The notes under the pieces were generated by a model. That model saw only the letters and a list, made by a program, of their open reading frames with translations, ran no database searches and had not been told where the DNA came from. The translations under genes were made by a program, and so were the position numbers. Shown here in pieces: positions 50,881 through 63,779 of a stretch of DNA of 64,000 nucleotides. Position 1 is the first letter of the stretch, and every line of letters begins with the position of its first letter. The stretch comes from Elysia crispata (Eukaryota > Mollusca > Gastropoda > Plakobranchidae): positions 1-64,000 of the forward strand of contig JAWDGP010007228.1 of the NCBI GenBank assembly GCA_033675545.1, given 5' to 3'.

Positions 50881-51261
50881 TCTCTTATTTTGCTCTTGCA
50901 TTGTCAATATAATTATTTTAACATCATTTTAGTACCCATCCTACTCCACTCATTTCCCTCCCTACAACAACTTTACTTGCCATTCTCACTCTATTTTTGA
51001 TGAGACAAATTGACTTTTTCTCGCGCCGCTTACGTGCAGATTCGCTTAAGCATTTCCTCGAACTCCCAGGTGAAAACGTTTTCATTCCCTTGTAATACAT
51101 TTAAAAGCCTACCGACTCTACACAATAGGCATGACCCTTTCTCAATCTTTCACAATGCTTTTTACTCTGCACGTTTGGATTCTTTATACCTTAACTAATT
51201 TTTTTACAGTTAGGAATAAGACCAAACTGTCCTAAATTTTTCTCTTAATTTTTTTTTTTTT

Positions 51262-51440
51262 TTGTTTGGCGTCGACAACTCTTGGCAGCTAAGCAGCTCT
51301 CGGCTCGTGGGGTTCGGGTTCGAATCCCCCCTTGCTGGGCCAGGTGTGTCGTTGATTCCTTGAAAACATTCGTTGCTCCCTTGTTCTCACCTGCAACAGC
51401 TTATCCGCCTGTACAGTATGCTATGGTGACGCACTCTTTC
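51262..51440 (+). mobile_element. tRNA-derived SINE
   Basis: A perfect B box (GGTTCGAATCC, 51317-51327) lies about 35 bp after an A-box-like 'tggcagctaagcag' (51284-51297), followed by a non-tRNA body and then an AT-rich tail. Acceptor-stem pairing was not found, so an intact tRNA gene is unlikely. Confidence 0.55.
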
Positions 51441-51660
51441 TAATTTTATTAAATGCTAAGTTTGAAAAAACTTTTTTTTTATTAGTAATAGTCTTTCGTT
51501 AAATCTATTTAAAGCACTGTTCGCATAGTAGTGAAAGAGCTCTATATAAACCGCTCTCCAAGGCTGTCATAAGACTTTGCTTGTTACGTGGGTGATAAAC
51601 TCTCATCATATAGGCTTTTATGTGGAGAGAATAATGGATGAAACTGTTTAGAGAGCTTAC

Positions 51661-51731
51661 CTGTACCGAACTACGGTGCTTGTAACATGAAGGCTAGAAA
51701 TACGTATTTCATTTCCTTTATACTTTCGCAT
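51661..51731 (-). CDS. Three-exon class A GPCR, probable first coding exon
   Basis: The ATG at 51731 opens 71 nt (MRKYKGNEIRISSLHVTSTV...RY) that end in CAG|gtaagc, a strong donor. The two bases left over combine with the first base of 50167 to give Ser and keep the downstream frame open, which is what supports the exon. The alternative is a 5' UTR exon with translation starting at 50100. No signal peptide is evident. The region 51750-53500 upstream has no other gene. Confidence 0.5.
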
Positions 51732-52622
51732 ATCTACCTCAATAATTTTCTTTGTCCAAGAATTATATCCAAGCTTGTCACGACTACAAACAATTGGACT
51801 GGGGAAAAACAACTAAAATTAGTGAATTGTCTTTAGGCGTCTTAATTTGTAAAGAGAACAATGTCGGTGTTTCAAGAGGAAAACGATCTCAATAATTATA
51901 GAAGATTATTTTAATACTACCATAGCATGGCCTATTTCCCACTGTTAGAATTGTCCGCACTAGCACAGGCAGATCGGAAGATAATAAGCTGCTAAAATCA
52001 ATGTTTTTTGTTGGGAACTTTCGTTCATCTTAGCCTAAGGAAGTGAAACGTTTGAAAGTTCCACCGGATTATGATTGTTTTTGTGGAACTCAAAAGAACA
52101 ATGGAATTCAAAAGCACAATTACCTATTGGAAATGTTTTTTTCTCTGTTTACTTTTTATTTCATGATCGTTTCAAGCATTTATAATTGTCCAGCTCAGGG
52201 GTAGATGAAAGTGTCGCAGCTATGGAAAATACCGAAAGGGTAAAGTAAAACGGATTTGTTTACTAGAGCAATTATAAAGGAAAGTTAACAATTCAGATTT
52301 TCTTGAGGTGTAGTGTGTATAATTGCATACTTTTTTCTTATCAAACAAAAAAAAATATATACAAGTATGATAATTATTGATTAAGGGCACGAACTACTAG
52401 TGAGACACGTGTAAAACATTCTAGGACGACAAGGTTGTGTTTTTCTTGTTTTAATCGTTTTAATTGGAGTCCTGGTTGAAGGAAAGATGTGATCTGGACC
52501 ATTTAACTGATCACAACCAACCACACCTTTGTTTATTGGTAGACAGATTTGTGGTGCGAAATGAACTCACGCAATTGAGACTGTGGTATTTGAGTTCTCT
52601 CTTAAAGTTTTTGTATCGTAAC

Positions 52623-52658
<36 letters not shown>

Positions 52659-53499
52659 TTTGTAATTGTTGTTCTTGTAAAAAAGATTTTTTAACCAAAA
52701 CGACTAGAGCTAATGTGCGGAGAAATTCTGTTTGAATTTGATTCTAGTCGATTCATTGTCTGAGCTTGCTTGGTTGCTTACGTAATGAATTTCTTTCAAT
52801 GAGCTTAAGCTTGATATCTTCCTTTGTGTTAGGGAATAATTATTTTCCTTTTTTTTTTTTGGCTTATATATTTCTTTAGACATTTTTTTTTGACTCAAAG
52901 TTAAACATCTTGTTGGTCGCTGAGAACTAAGGCAAGGATTAAATTTCTTTAGTTCCTTTGTGTTTTATTAATATAAGGCGCGAGAAAAGATGGCCATAAA
53001 AGGCGAGTCAGGGTTAATCTGTACTGATTAAAAAAAATCATTCTAGAAATTCAGAGAGTTTTTATTTTATTTTTTTTTTAATCTTTTCTTATATCTTGGG
53101 CGAATGAAGGGGTGGGGGAACAGGAGGGAAAAGTTTGCTCCAGTAAAAAGATTTTAGTTCAGTCATTGGTTTCACTTTATGCAAATATGTCCAAATTGAT
53201 TACTGTTATTTTTTTCCTTAAACCTTGTATGCTCCAGTACATTATATTGCTGATAGTTTTTACTTTTGAATTGCCATTTCATATGCGGCGTGGAGTTTTT
53301 TGGTCAGAGTTTTGAGCTCCCTACTCATGTGTTGTGGCAATGTGTGTAGTAGTTCGAGCTGGCGTCCTGTCTGCGCTGGACGCGGTGAGAACGAGTGGAA
53401 TAAAAGAAATCGACAAATCCTGTACTTTCCCAATCTGTTTTTAGATCCTTTTAAACTGTTTTTATCATTCTTTTCGGTAGATGACTCTCGATTGCTAAT

Positions 53500-56400
53500 C
53501 TGACTTAGGTCCCATCTGACTTTATCTACCGGTGACTTTTCTGCTGTTCACATGTGTTTCTACCTTGTATTTTTCTTTTTGTCAGGTTAATATTCCTTTG
53601 TTACCCGTTCAAGACATAATCAAAACTTTCCACTGCGCAGCGCCTACATGTAGGCTTTGCTGTGAGTGTAATCTGGCTTCTGCGATGCGATGCGCATAAA
53701 ATAATGTGGGCGATGAGGCCTCTTGCCGGGTGTTGCGGCGCCCATAAAATTATGTGTTTATTGGCAAGCCTATTGAAAACGTCATCATCTTATAAAAGCC
53801 TTAGCTCAGTTACTAGGTAGACTTTGTATCTTTTCTCAGAATACCAACTAGGGATGTATGTTGGCACTATGTTACAAGGTGGGTACTTGAGTTTACTGAC
53901 TTGTGGAGAATCTGTGGCCTCCGCATGTGGTTGTTACAACGCCCGGATAGCAAATAAAAACTAGGCAGTGGTGATTCTACCACACGGCCTTTTCTTTACC
54001 CCTTAATTTCCTCCCGTTCCAACCCCTCCACTACCCTCAATACAGAGGTGTGTGTTTTCGTATGGTATCAGACTTAATCTTTGTTGTTGGTGATTTTTTT
54101 ATGAGCTGTCACTATGTGCTAAAGGTAAGAAAACAGTCTGTAGTTTAAATTGTTAAACGAATGTTTTACTTTATTTCGCCTAAGCTATCGAGACAATTAA
54201 TAGGCAAGCGCCTGACGAGTCTCAAGGGCAAATCTTGTTAGTTTAGTTAATTCACTTCTTTCTCCTTTATTATCTCACTGTACCATCCCTTCTCACTCTC
54301 TTTGCTCAGTTATAATGGGACTGCCCGTATTTAGTTGTATCTGTATGGTTTCTTAGTTCCTTTGATTTCTTGAGGATTTAGCTTAGATGGAAGAGCGAGC
54401 AAGACACAAGGGTTTGTTTGTTCTGAATAAGTTATACTCTTTCCCTGCTTTATTCTCATCCCCCGTCACACCCTCACACAAGTTAATTACCTATAGATTC
54501 CTCGTTTACTTTCATCACAAATCTAATCTTTCAGCAAAGAGAATGTATGTTAATTTCTTAACTGAAAATATAGTATTCAATCAAGCTCTCTTTGAAAAAA
54601 AAATATATATGATATATATGAATATATCTTCGAATTCATCCCTTTTTTTTAATTCTTTAAAACTATCAAATATGCATTTAAAACAAAAAAGGTATCAAGT
54701 TTCCAAAAATAATGTTACTTATAATTTGCTTTGACAATAAAAACCTAGCTAGACTTTTTTTTTAATTATAAAATGCAATAAGTACAGTAAAAACACAGTA
54801 TAGATATTCTGTAGTGCTTCATACACAGTCCAGAAAGCTGACTGGCTGTGGCAGCAGCACTGTTTTTCTCCCTTGTCGACGTGTAACCATAAAAGCAGGA
54901 GCAGGCATTGGCATAGGAGCTCTTTTCAATACTTCAATAAATTATCACACAATCATGTTTGGAAAGCTTGCAATCTTTATTATTTTCTTCTTCTGTTTCT
55001 TAAATGATAATCTGCATACGTCTGTTTACTATTTCTGAGACCGTTTTCTATTTTATCTATGTCTAATTCATTCCACATTTTCTTATAGGCTTTTTTTTTT
55101 GCTGTCAGAGTTCTAAATTCCTTGATCATTGTATTTATTCAAATGACACACCCATCCATTTCTTAATGTACTGTGTGGTGTCATATTTCTAGCAGCTGTC
55201 AATAGAACTTGCTGTGCATGTGTGTCTGGACCCATCCTTTCATCTACGGTCATCAGTATCTCAAACTTTTTCCATTGTCTTGGTGAGATCAAATCATTAA
55301 ACTTCTTGTGATTTCTTTATCTTCTTGAATTTTACCTAATTTATTTCACCTAGCGTTCAAGATATCTTCAAGAGATCGAACATAAAATTTGTATAATTTG
55401 TTCTTTAGAGTTCATCGACTGTGCAAGACTTATAGCAACTTTGTGTCCGAATCCAGGAATCCACTATCACCACAGGAAGTAGATATTCGGTGGTCAGTCC
55501 TTGAACAACTGACTTGACAGTATCATCAAGAGTCTTGGTGCTCTCTGAAGAAAACCACACGTTTGTCAAATCAAGCAGGTCTATGATCTCATGAATTTAG
55601 AACCAGCAGTAAAAGGTACATGTTTAACAGTGACAGATGGACAAAAACCATCCTTGGATCAGTACGTTTTGGCTCTATAATAAATGGGATCAAATCTATG
55701 ACAACATTATGATTGATTTTAGCACTTATTAATTACTGAAGCGAAATTATAGATATAAATAAATTTTACTCTTCCATATCTCAGCAGATGATTAAAATAG
55801 GCCGTATCAAATCTCAAGTGCTGGAAATGGTGAAAGGCCATGTTTTGCGCGAAGACCTTTAAATTTCACAAGGATTGCAGCTGATGCTTTGAAATGGAAA
55901 AGACTCTACCTAATAATTTCATACTCAGAAGTTGGTACCGCAATGATTTAAAAAATAACCTTGTACCCTAGGGAGCTCCGAGCTCCAAACAAAATTTAAA
56001 GAGCCTAACTCGGTGTAAGGTGCTCCTTACCTGGTTTAAAATGCTCGCCTAAATGTTGATTCGCTGATGCCACTAAGTACCTTACAGGTCAGTTAAAATT
56101 GTGAATATTCAAGCCACAAGTTTGAAACGCAACTTTCGATGAGCTGGTCTTTTGGAAAAAGTGATGATTTTTTTCCCGCGGTTAAAAAAATGAGGCAATA
56201 TTTTCTCTACTGTCTAAGTCGATAATTTCTCTCTTGAGTTTGGGCCTGACTCTATTGCTTCGTAGCCAACAGTTTTATCTGCTGAGTTTGTGACTGCCTC
56301 ACAGTCTTAAGCCAATTGTCTCTTGATCTGGTGACTTTCTCTACTGTTTTAAATTTATACTCAAGTTCAACAATTCTCTAAAAGATTGTGACTTTCTCCA

Positions 56401-59400
56401 ATGTTTCCTCCTTCAAAATACATTTGTTTTCTCTGTTTTTAGTGATTTCTTCACTCTTTCTTCGTAAATCTTTTTCCACTGTACCATTTCTCGAAGTAAA
56501 TCACTTGCCTCTGGTTTCAATAACATTCTTCACTCTAGAAAGTCTGTCATTTTTCTCTGCAGTTGGTTGCTTTCTCTATTATTCCAAACTAAACCATTTC
56601 TGTCTGAAATGAATAATTTCTTTTACTCAGTAATAGTGAATCATATCTCTGAAACTGGAGACATTCGCAACTCTGGCTGAGTGGATTGTTTCTCTCTGGA
56701 TTCATCCTCTTTCTCAAGTCTATGAAAGTCAATCGTTTTCTCTTTTGCGTCAGTGGCCATCCCCACCTCTCTGTTTTAAACATTCTGTGGAAGTGTCATC
56801 ATTTTCCTGTCTCATTCTATTGCTGGTCTGTCTCAGATCTCATCTGACTTTATCTGCCTGTGGCTCTACTTCTGTTACACAGTTTAGATTGTAGATTCCA
56901 TTCTGCACCGTTAATCACACTCTAATATCCCCTTCATCTGCCCATAATGTCTTTGCTATCTGTCTGAATCTTGATGGTTTTTTTTAAGCATATTTCAATA
57001 GCTTAATCTATGACTTCCCATTAAAGCATAATTGTTTATTCTTTTTTCAATTTCTTATCGTAGGATACCCCATTCTCTTTCAGGTCTTTTGTTTTAATCC
57101 CTTGACCAACCCTCAGATGTTTAAAAATTACACTTGGCCTTTTCCTTGCTGTCCTTTGGTATCATTGATACTTCTTGCTGTTCTTAATAGAATTCACTGG
57201 ATCAGTATGCGTGTGGCTAGCTCATCTGATCTGATCTTTTTGCCCTATCGTTATCATTATCTCAAATTTCTTCCAGCTTCTGCTCTTTATCGTCTTCAAT
57301 TTTACTTGTACTTTTTTTTAAAAAAGACTTTAAAGTCTATCGCACATTATTGAAAGAAAAATAGCGTAAGTCGCATTAGGGTCTTGAGTGGTCCTTAGAG
57401 TTTGTCTCCTGGGCAAGAAGTCAGATATCTTTGTCTTAAAGCACAGCACTCCATTATTAACTCAGGGAGTAGATATTTAGAGGTCAGTTTGGAAGTAACT
57501 GACTTCACAGCACCAGCAGAAGTCTTAGAGATCTTAGGGAAAAACTAAAAAAAAATGTTTGCCACGTCATATACAGCTCTGAGGTAACAAGCATCTGTAA
57601 CCATCAGTCAAAGATACTTGTCGAACAGTAACAGAGTGACAAAGACAAAAGAATGTCACCCTTAGATCAGGTGATTTTATTCAATAATGAAATGGATCAA
57701 ATGCTCTGGCATTATAATGTGTGGCTTTTCAAACTTATTAAATAATTGCTGAGGTCAAATTGTAGGTAATTTTATGAGTTAGCACTGTGAATTTTTTTTA
57801 TATATCTCAACAGATGAGCAAAATAGGCTTAATTATTACATGGAAAACAAGTGCTCAAAATGTTGGAAGATTATAATCATTAGGTCCATTTGAAGAAGAC
57901 ACTGAATATTTCATGCAAAAGAAACCGACATCTTTACATTTCTACCCTAGAGAGCTCTGAGCCGCAAACAAAATTTTCAGAGTTAAACTCGGTGTAAGCT
58001 GCTGCTCACCTGATCTAAAATGCCCGGATCGATTTACTGATACAACATCTAGTTCATAGCTCAAATTAAGTTAAAACACAGCTGAAATTCTGAATATTGA
58101 ACTCAAAACTCCGAAAGATCATAACATTTGATGGACTGTTCTCTTGGAATAAGTAATTATTTGTCCCACAGTTTTTACAAATGATAACTTTTGTTTACTA
58201 TCTAAGTCGACAGTTTCTCTCCGGACTTAGGACCTGATTCCATTGCTTCTATGTCAACAATTTTATCTGTTTTGACAATTAGTGACTGTTTCACTGTTTC
58301 AAATCAGTTGTTTTTAAGACCACGTGATTTTCTCCAATGTTCCCTCTTTCAAAATATATTAGTTTTATCTGTGTTAGTGCCGTTTTCACTTTGTTCTACA
58401 AACGGAACCCTATTGTCAATTTGCAGGGGCTGGGGTGCGTGTGAGTATTAAAAAGGCTTTCAAATGGTCTTGATATCTTTCCTTTTACTCGCATGATCCA
58501 GTGATATGTGCCTCCGCCTATTCATCTTTATCTAGGATCTAGATATCTCGATAATTCTAATTATAAACATATCGATGGGCAGTATAGCATAGATATTCAG
58601 ATCTAGATATTTTGATCAAAACTAGATCTAGATATAGATAATTCTAGAGGTCTAAATCTAGATATAATATTCTAAATGAGAATAGGCTAACCTCCTAGAT
58701 CTGGATTCGACAGTCAAGCTCATTCCAACTGCCACGAGATTCAAAATCAAAACAAATGTTGTGTTCGTTTCGCGTTTAAACAAAATGTAGATATGCACGA
58801 CTAATTAAAATGTCTACCTAGCTCAATGGTTTGTCTCGCATGCTTAATAGGTTTAATAGTGTTTTAAAATGTCATTTTGTTAATCTCTAAAACAACTTTG
58901 CGTTTTAAAAATATGCCTACGTAAAATCGCCTAATCCAGAGTAGCTTTTCCATATTTTTTTGGATTTTATTGGCGACCCTAAGAAATCTGGTGAACCATT
59001 ACACTTTTTAGGTTACGATCTTTATATTATGATTGATCATTTGTTTTCTGAAGTTTGCGACTTTTTCAACAGTTCCATTTTCTCAAAGTAAATCACTTGT
59101 CAGTGGAGTCGATATCTTTCTCAACACTACAAAACTTTGGTCTTTTTTTTCTATTATTTCAAACTTGTTCATAGCTCTTTGAATTCAACTACCGCCTTGA
59201 CATAGTAAAAGTGAATCATTAATTTTCTTGCTGAAAGTAGTGACATCCTCAACTCTGTCTCAGCTAACTATTTCTCTTTCGTGTCAGTGACATCTCTTGT
59301 GTATCTTCCCCTTTTAACAACTCTATGCAGAAGATATAATTTTTCTGGGATTTTTCATTGTTGATCTGTCCCACGTCCCATCTGACTTTATTGATCAGTG

Positions 59401-60250
59401 GTAATGTTTAAACCATTTGCAAAATTTAAGCTCAGTATACTATATCTATGTTTATTTGCATTGTTGCTCTGCAATTCTTTTTGCCTTTTCTGAGATTGTT
59501 TTCGAAGAGTTTGACTTATTTTATTTGTAATAGTTATTTGTCTTGTAGGCTACCCCGTTTTTCTTCAGGTTTCGAAATCCCTGGATCAGCCCAGGTGTTT
59601 GAATGGTACACCCGGCCTTTTCCTCGTGGTCCTTTTTGGCCTGATATTTCTAGCTGTTCTTAATAGAATTTGTTTGTATCAGTAAGTGTGTGGCTAGCTC
59701 ATCTGGTCTGATCTTTTTTCTCTGTCGCTATCAGGATCGCAAATTTGTTCCAGTGTCTGGGTGAAATTGCAGCTTCTGCTCTTTATCTTGTTCAATTTTA
59801 TTATTAATTTTGTCACATACAGTTTAAGACCTGTAGCACAGGTATAATATTAAAACACTGTAAGTCACATTTGGGACTTCGGTGGTCCTTAGAGTTCATC
59901 GGCTGGTCAAGACAATGAACATTTTTATGTCAAAACACAGCAATCGATTATCAACCCAGAAAGAAGATATTTAGAGGTGAGCATGGGAACAAATGACTTA
60001 ACAGTAATAGCTCTTAGGGACAAACTTCCCTCAAACAGTTATGATGTTACATCAAATTTCATCATAGGTCACAGATAACTCTGCTAACAGTTAAATATTC
60101 ACAAAGACAACAACTGTCACTTCTGGTTAAAATGAGTTTTGCTTCACATTAAAAGCTCAAATGTTGCGGCAACATTTATGTAATTTCTTTACTAGTTAAA
60201 GGAAAAGCAGCCGTGCAGTTGTTTCCGAAGCTTATCTGATCTGTAAGCAC
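53500..60250. repeat. Large tandem repeat, ~2-2.5 kb units, three main copies
   Basis: Matching blocks recur in order. The 'catctgactttat' block lies at 53516, 56837 and 59379. The 'gtag/gataccc..ttcaggt' to 'ctgttcttaatagaa' block lies at 55088, 57060 and 59555. The 'agtagatattc..ggtcagt' block lies at 55480, 57468 and 59960. The 'gtaccctag..gagctc..actcggtgtaag' block lies at 55965 and 57945. The 53.5-kb part is a partial copy, and a trace continues near 60560. Short frames in one copy are not open in the others, so I call no gene. Divergence is high. Confidence 0.8.
58520..58710. repeat. 'tctagatct' cluster
   Basis: Dense overlapping 'agatctagatat' motifs, also seen in smaller clusters at 13410-13445, 20270-20310 and 43890-44005. 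It lies inside the extra ~500 bp that makes the second large repeat unit longer. Confidence 0.7.
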
Positions 60251-62045
60251 AAAGGCTTGAATATCAAATGAGAAGCAAATGATAAGAAATGCTCAATTGT
60301 CATCAAAAACACAACCGTAGTTTTCTGATTACCTAAGTTCCACTCACAATCAAGAACCAGAGCTTAAGATCTCTAAGAGACAATTCATGTATATCCAATG
60401 TCAAGAAAATGAGTTATATATCAATAATTTCTCAAATTTTGCCTTCTTTACTCTAGTTTGCGGCATTAATAACAAATAAAATCTAGTACAATTCTCATAT
60501 AAATAAAAGATGAATTATAGTTCAATGAAACAAAGAAGAAAAGGAAATCTGCCCTTTACTATCTGTTTAAATCTTGATGGCTTTTAGAAATGATTTCAGT
60601 ATTGTAGCTTGTGATTACAATTGTTTAAATAGTATGCAACCTCTATGCTGTGCATACTGTTGTTCTGTTAATTTGTAGTATTTCTCTGCATGTCGTTTTG
60701 CCTTTCCTTAGTCCTTTTTTATGAATGTGACATATCCTTTAAGTTTCAGCATGAGCTTTAGTCCAGCCTAAAACCTAATCTGAACCCTCCATAAAGATAG
60801 CCGATCTCTCCATCTGCCTGCGCTTTCTGGTGCCATTTCTCGTGCTTCAAACATTTGTTTCAGTCAGATTTGATTAGGTTGGCTTGTTATTTCTTAAAAC
60901 TCTTAGCCTCTGTGAACCAAGTTTGTTTGTTATGCCAACTCAAACTTATTAATGACAATTCAGCAAAATCGTCACATCCCATAAATGCTCCTGAATGAAA
61001 GCTAACCATCTAGATATGCAGCTTTGAGAAATTTACTAAATTTACCACAAAAAAAATGTTTATTATTTTAAACGCGATCATGTTTACAAGATGGTCCAAT
61101 ACCGGATTCAGACTAGTTTTAGAGAAAAAAAAGCGAGTTTTAGCTGTTGCTGAGATTCTGTCTGATATAAATTAGTTACTTTAAATTTCTAGCTCTTAGT
61201 GAAACTCAAAATCACCCATCTTTTGGGATTACAAGAAAAAATAGACCTTTAGACTAAACATGGTGGTGGGAAACAAGATTTTAAAAGAATATTTTTAAAA
61301 AAGGAAATAAAGACAAGGATCATGCTAATAATATACAATCTATTTTGAACTTCATCCTAAAATGTTAGTTGATTGAATATTTTTGTTTGTTTCCAAAATT
61401 CGATCCTCCTTAGAATAGTTTAACAAAGACTTTTTATAAGAAGCAAGAGAAAAAGCAATGTTATAAACAACAAATTTATTTTATTTCTGTTTCACACTGC
61501 ATGGATTTTGAATAAAACACAAGCTGTAGTGACAAAAAGTAGAATCTTGATCTAGTTTTATAGACAAAATCTAGTCAGAGGCAAATAATGGCAAGTATTT
61601 ACTAAGGTCACTGGGATTAGACAAATCTATATCACAACTTAGTAAACCTAATGAAGTCAAAAGCCCGGTACAAACCAAAAAAGAATTTTTTTTCTAAATT
61701 GTCTATGAGAAGAGAAACCAGCAGCCTTGTCGTTCAGTTTATCTCAAAGTATAATACTATAAGCACGTCTAATTGACATAATGTTAAGATCAATATTATC
61801 ATAAGTCAATCGTACAACAAAACAGTTTACTGGATTTCTTGAGAAGTCAACTATTCTCATAGCACCGCAAATTATGACAACACTGTGGGAAATGTTTGGC
61901 GTCCTTGATTAAAAAAAAAAAATTTTTTTCCCTAGCAAAAGCGCATTAAAACGTCGCTCCACATGTTTACGTCTAGCTGTAAGATTGAAAGTGGACATTT
62001 GTTAGCCGTTGCCTGCATCCGAAACAAAATTCTATTAGATGCCTT

Positions 62046-63155
62046 TTATGATTTCACCTTATTATTGCAAAACATTGATTTCAGTTCAAATCTATATTTA
62101 CTGTTGTACTTGTAATAAATAAAGATGTTAACGGACGCATTTAAGAAAGAACATGTGAAACTGATTTGAGTGAAAATGCCGAAAAGATACCGGAGTTTTT
62201 TACCGACGTCAAGCTCCGGTTGAAGAAGACGGGCTGTAGAATAAAGCAGGAACGGCAACTGTGATAGGATGAATATGACACAGACCATAACAACCGACTG
62301 TACCACTCGAGTCTCTTTGGATGACATTGTATGCTGGCTACTACTTTTCTGCCCTGGAATATCTGGTCTGTGTTTCATCCCGAGTGATCCAGAACTAGTA
62401 GATTGTCGTACTTTCGATGCCTCCATAAGTTTGACATTTAGAATAATAACGCAGGCAATCATAATGATAAAAGCTATCCATGGTAAAGAGGTTCGGTTTA
62501 GCGTATCATTAACGAGCACATTGGTAGGGCTACCATGGTATCTCAAGTAAGCGTATGTTTGGTTAGTTAAGGGGTTCAGCCTTGTGCCAATGGAATGTGT
62601 GTATAACACGGGCATACGCAAGAGGATGGTGGAGAAGAATAGAACAACTACACTCTTTATTGTTCTTGATTTGGTAAACACAGACTTGAAGCGGAAAGGC
62701 AAGGCCACACATGCGCACCGCGTTATACCCAGGAAAACCGACACATACGCCGAGAAGTCATACAGAGTGAAAGCAGGCCAGTAAAACAAAAGCTCTGTTA
62801 TACCCATATCAAACCTCCAGTTCCAGTTTGGCGCAAATTTTAATATGAATCTAGTTGCTAGCTGTGGCGTCATAACGATGAGAAAACTGAAATCTGATAC
62901 TGAGAGACACAGCAACAGAACAGTAACGTTGTCGTTTACACCAGATTTGAGAAATACTAAGATATTCGTGATATTTGAAATGATTCCAAAAATGAAAATA
63001 ATTAGCCAAGCAGGATTTAGTATTAGCTCTAAAGTCCCATGTTCGTGCTGAAAAGGCAATGTGGATATAATATCAGGTTTTGGAATCTCTGTAGTTAGGT
63101 TGTTTATCATTTCAAATGTTCTTACTGTCATAATGTTCGGCTTACACTGGATCAA
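62046..63155 (-). CDS. Class A GPCR, mollusc chemosensory-receptor-like (paralogue 4, diverged)
   Basis: Intact intronless receptor of the same family as the three genes at 1-23.5 kb but clearly older. It is 369 aa from the first ATG (63155), or 354 aa from 63110 (MINNLTTEIPKP), the site homologous to the other starts; the latter is preferred. It keeps the NILVF end of TM1, LSVSDFSFLIVMTP in TM2, FYWPAFTLYDFSAYVSVFLG in TM3 with ITRCACVALP after it, SSKETRVVQSVVMVCVIFIL in TM6 and NASVNIFIYYKYNSKYR after TM7. ICL3 is shorter (SGSLGMKHRPDIPG) and the second extracellular loop differs (YLRYHGSPTNVLVNDT), though the NDTLNRTSLPW stretch is kept. Its upstream flank (63790-63980) still aligns with those of the other copies. 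Ligand unknown. Confidence 0.88.
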   Translation of the reverse strand: MIQCKPNIMTVRTFEMINNLTTEIPKPDIISTLPFQHEHGTLELILNPAWLIIFIFGIISNITNILVFLKSGVNDNVTVLLLCLSVSDFSFLIVMTPQLATRFILKFAPNWNWRFDMGITELLFYWPAFTLYDFSAYVSVFLGITRCACVALPFRFKSVFTKSRTIKSVVVLFFSTILLRMPVLYTHSIGTRLNPLTNQTYAYLRYHGSPTNVLVNDTLNRTSLPWIAFIIMIACVIILNVKLMEASKVRQSTSSGSLGMKHRPDIPGQKSSSQHTMSSKETRVVQSVVMVCVIFILSQLPFLLYSTARLLQPELDVGKKLRYLFGIFTQISFTCSFLNASVNIFIYYKYNSKYRFELKSMFCNNKVKS

Positions 63156-63779
63156 TTCCCATAAAAGATTTTAAGAGTCACCTTTCGAATGTTAAAGCAA
63201 TTTGCAATTTCACTTGCTGAAATGTCGAGCTAAGGCGTCGTTGAAGACCCTAAGTAGAAATATGAGAAATGCGCCTTACTGAATTTGTAAAAGTGGTCGT
63301 AAATTTAGTAGTCCTCTTGTTATGAAAGTTCTCTATGATGTATTTCATATATAAATATATGATAATGAAAGATTGTCAGAGAGGTTGATAAGCCAAAGAA
63401 AACAACCTTCAACACGCAGGTCTTTGTAATGAATTAATACTTTGTTAACATTTTAGTGACTTATAAGTCTTTGTTTCAAGAGTAAATTCTCTGCTTCAAT
63501 TATGGAAATCAAACACGGTCTTTGTTTGAAAAAATAAGCTAGTATTCTTTGGGGATCAAACAATTAGGGCCATCTGCTATTAAAAAAATTAACGCCTTCA
63601 AAGTTATTATGAAAGTACATTCTCTGCTTACAATTATGGACACTTACATGAAAGAAATTAAGAGAATTTAACGAGGAATAACTTCAGACATTTTGCATTA
63701 GTCATACATTATACATTTGATAGCTGTATTAGTACTTACATCTGATTGGATTACACATGTTTCATAATTGTGTTGAAAG

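Noticed and set aside
50386-50932. Frames of 176 aa (+) and 80 aa (-)
   Set aside because: They translate the CT/GA microsatellite into Ser-Leu and Arg-Glu repeats.
51281-51360. Possible tRNA gene
   Set aside because: The B box is perfect but no acceptor-stem pairing or anticodon arm could be drawn; a tRNA-derived SINE fits better.
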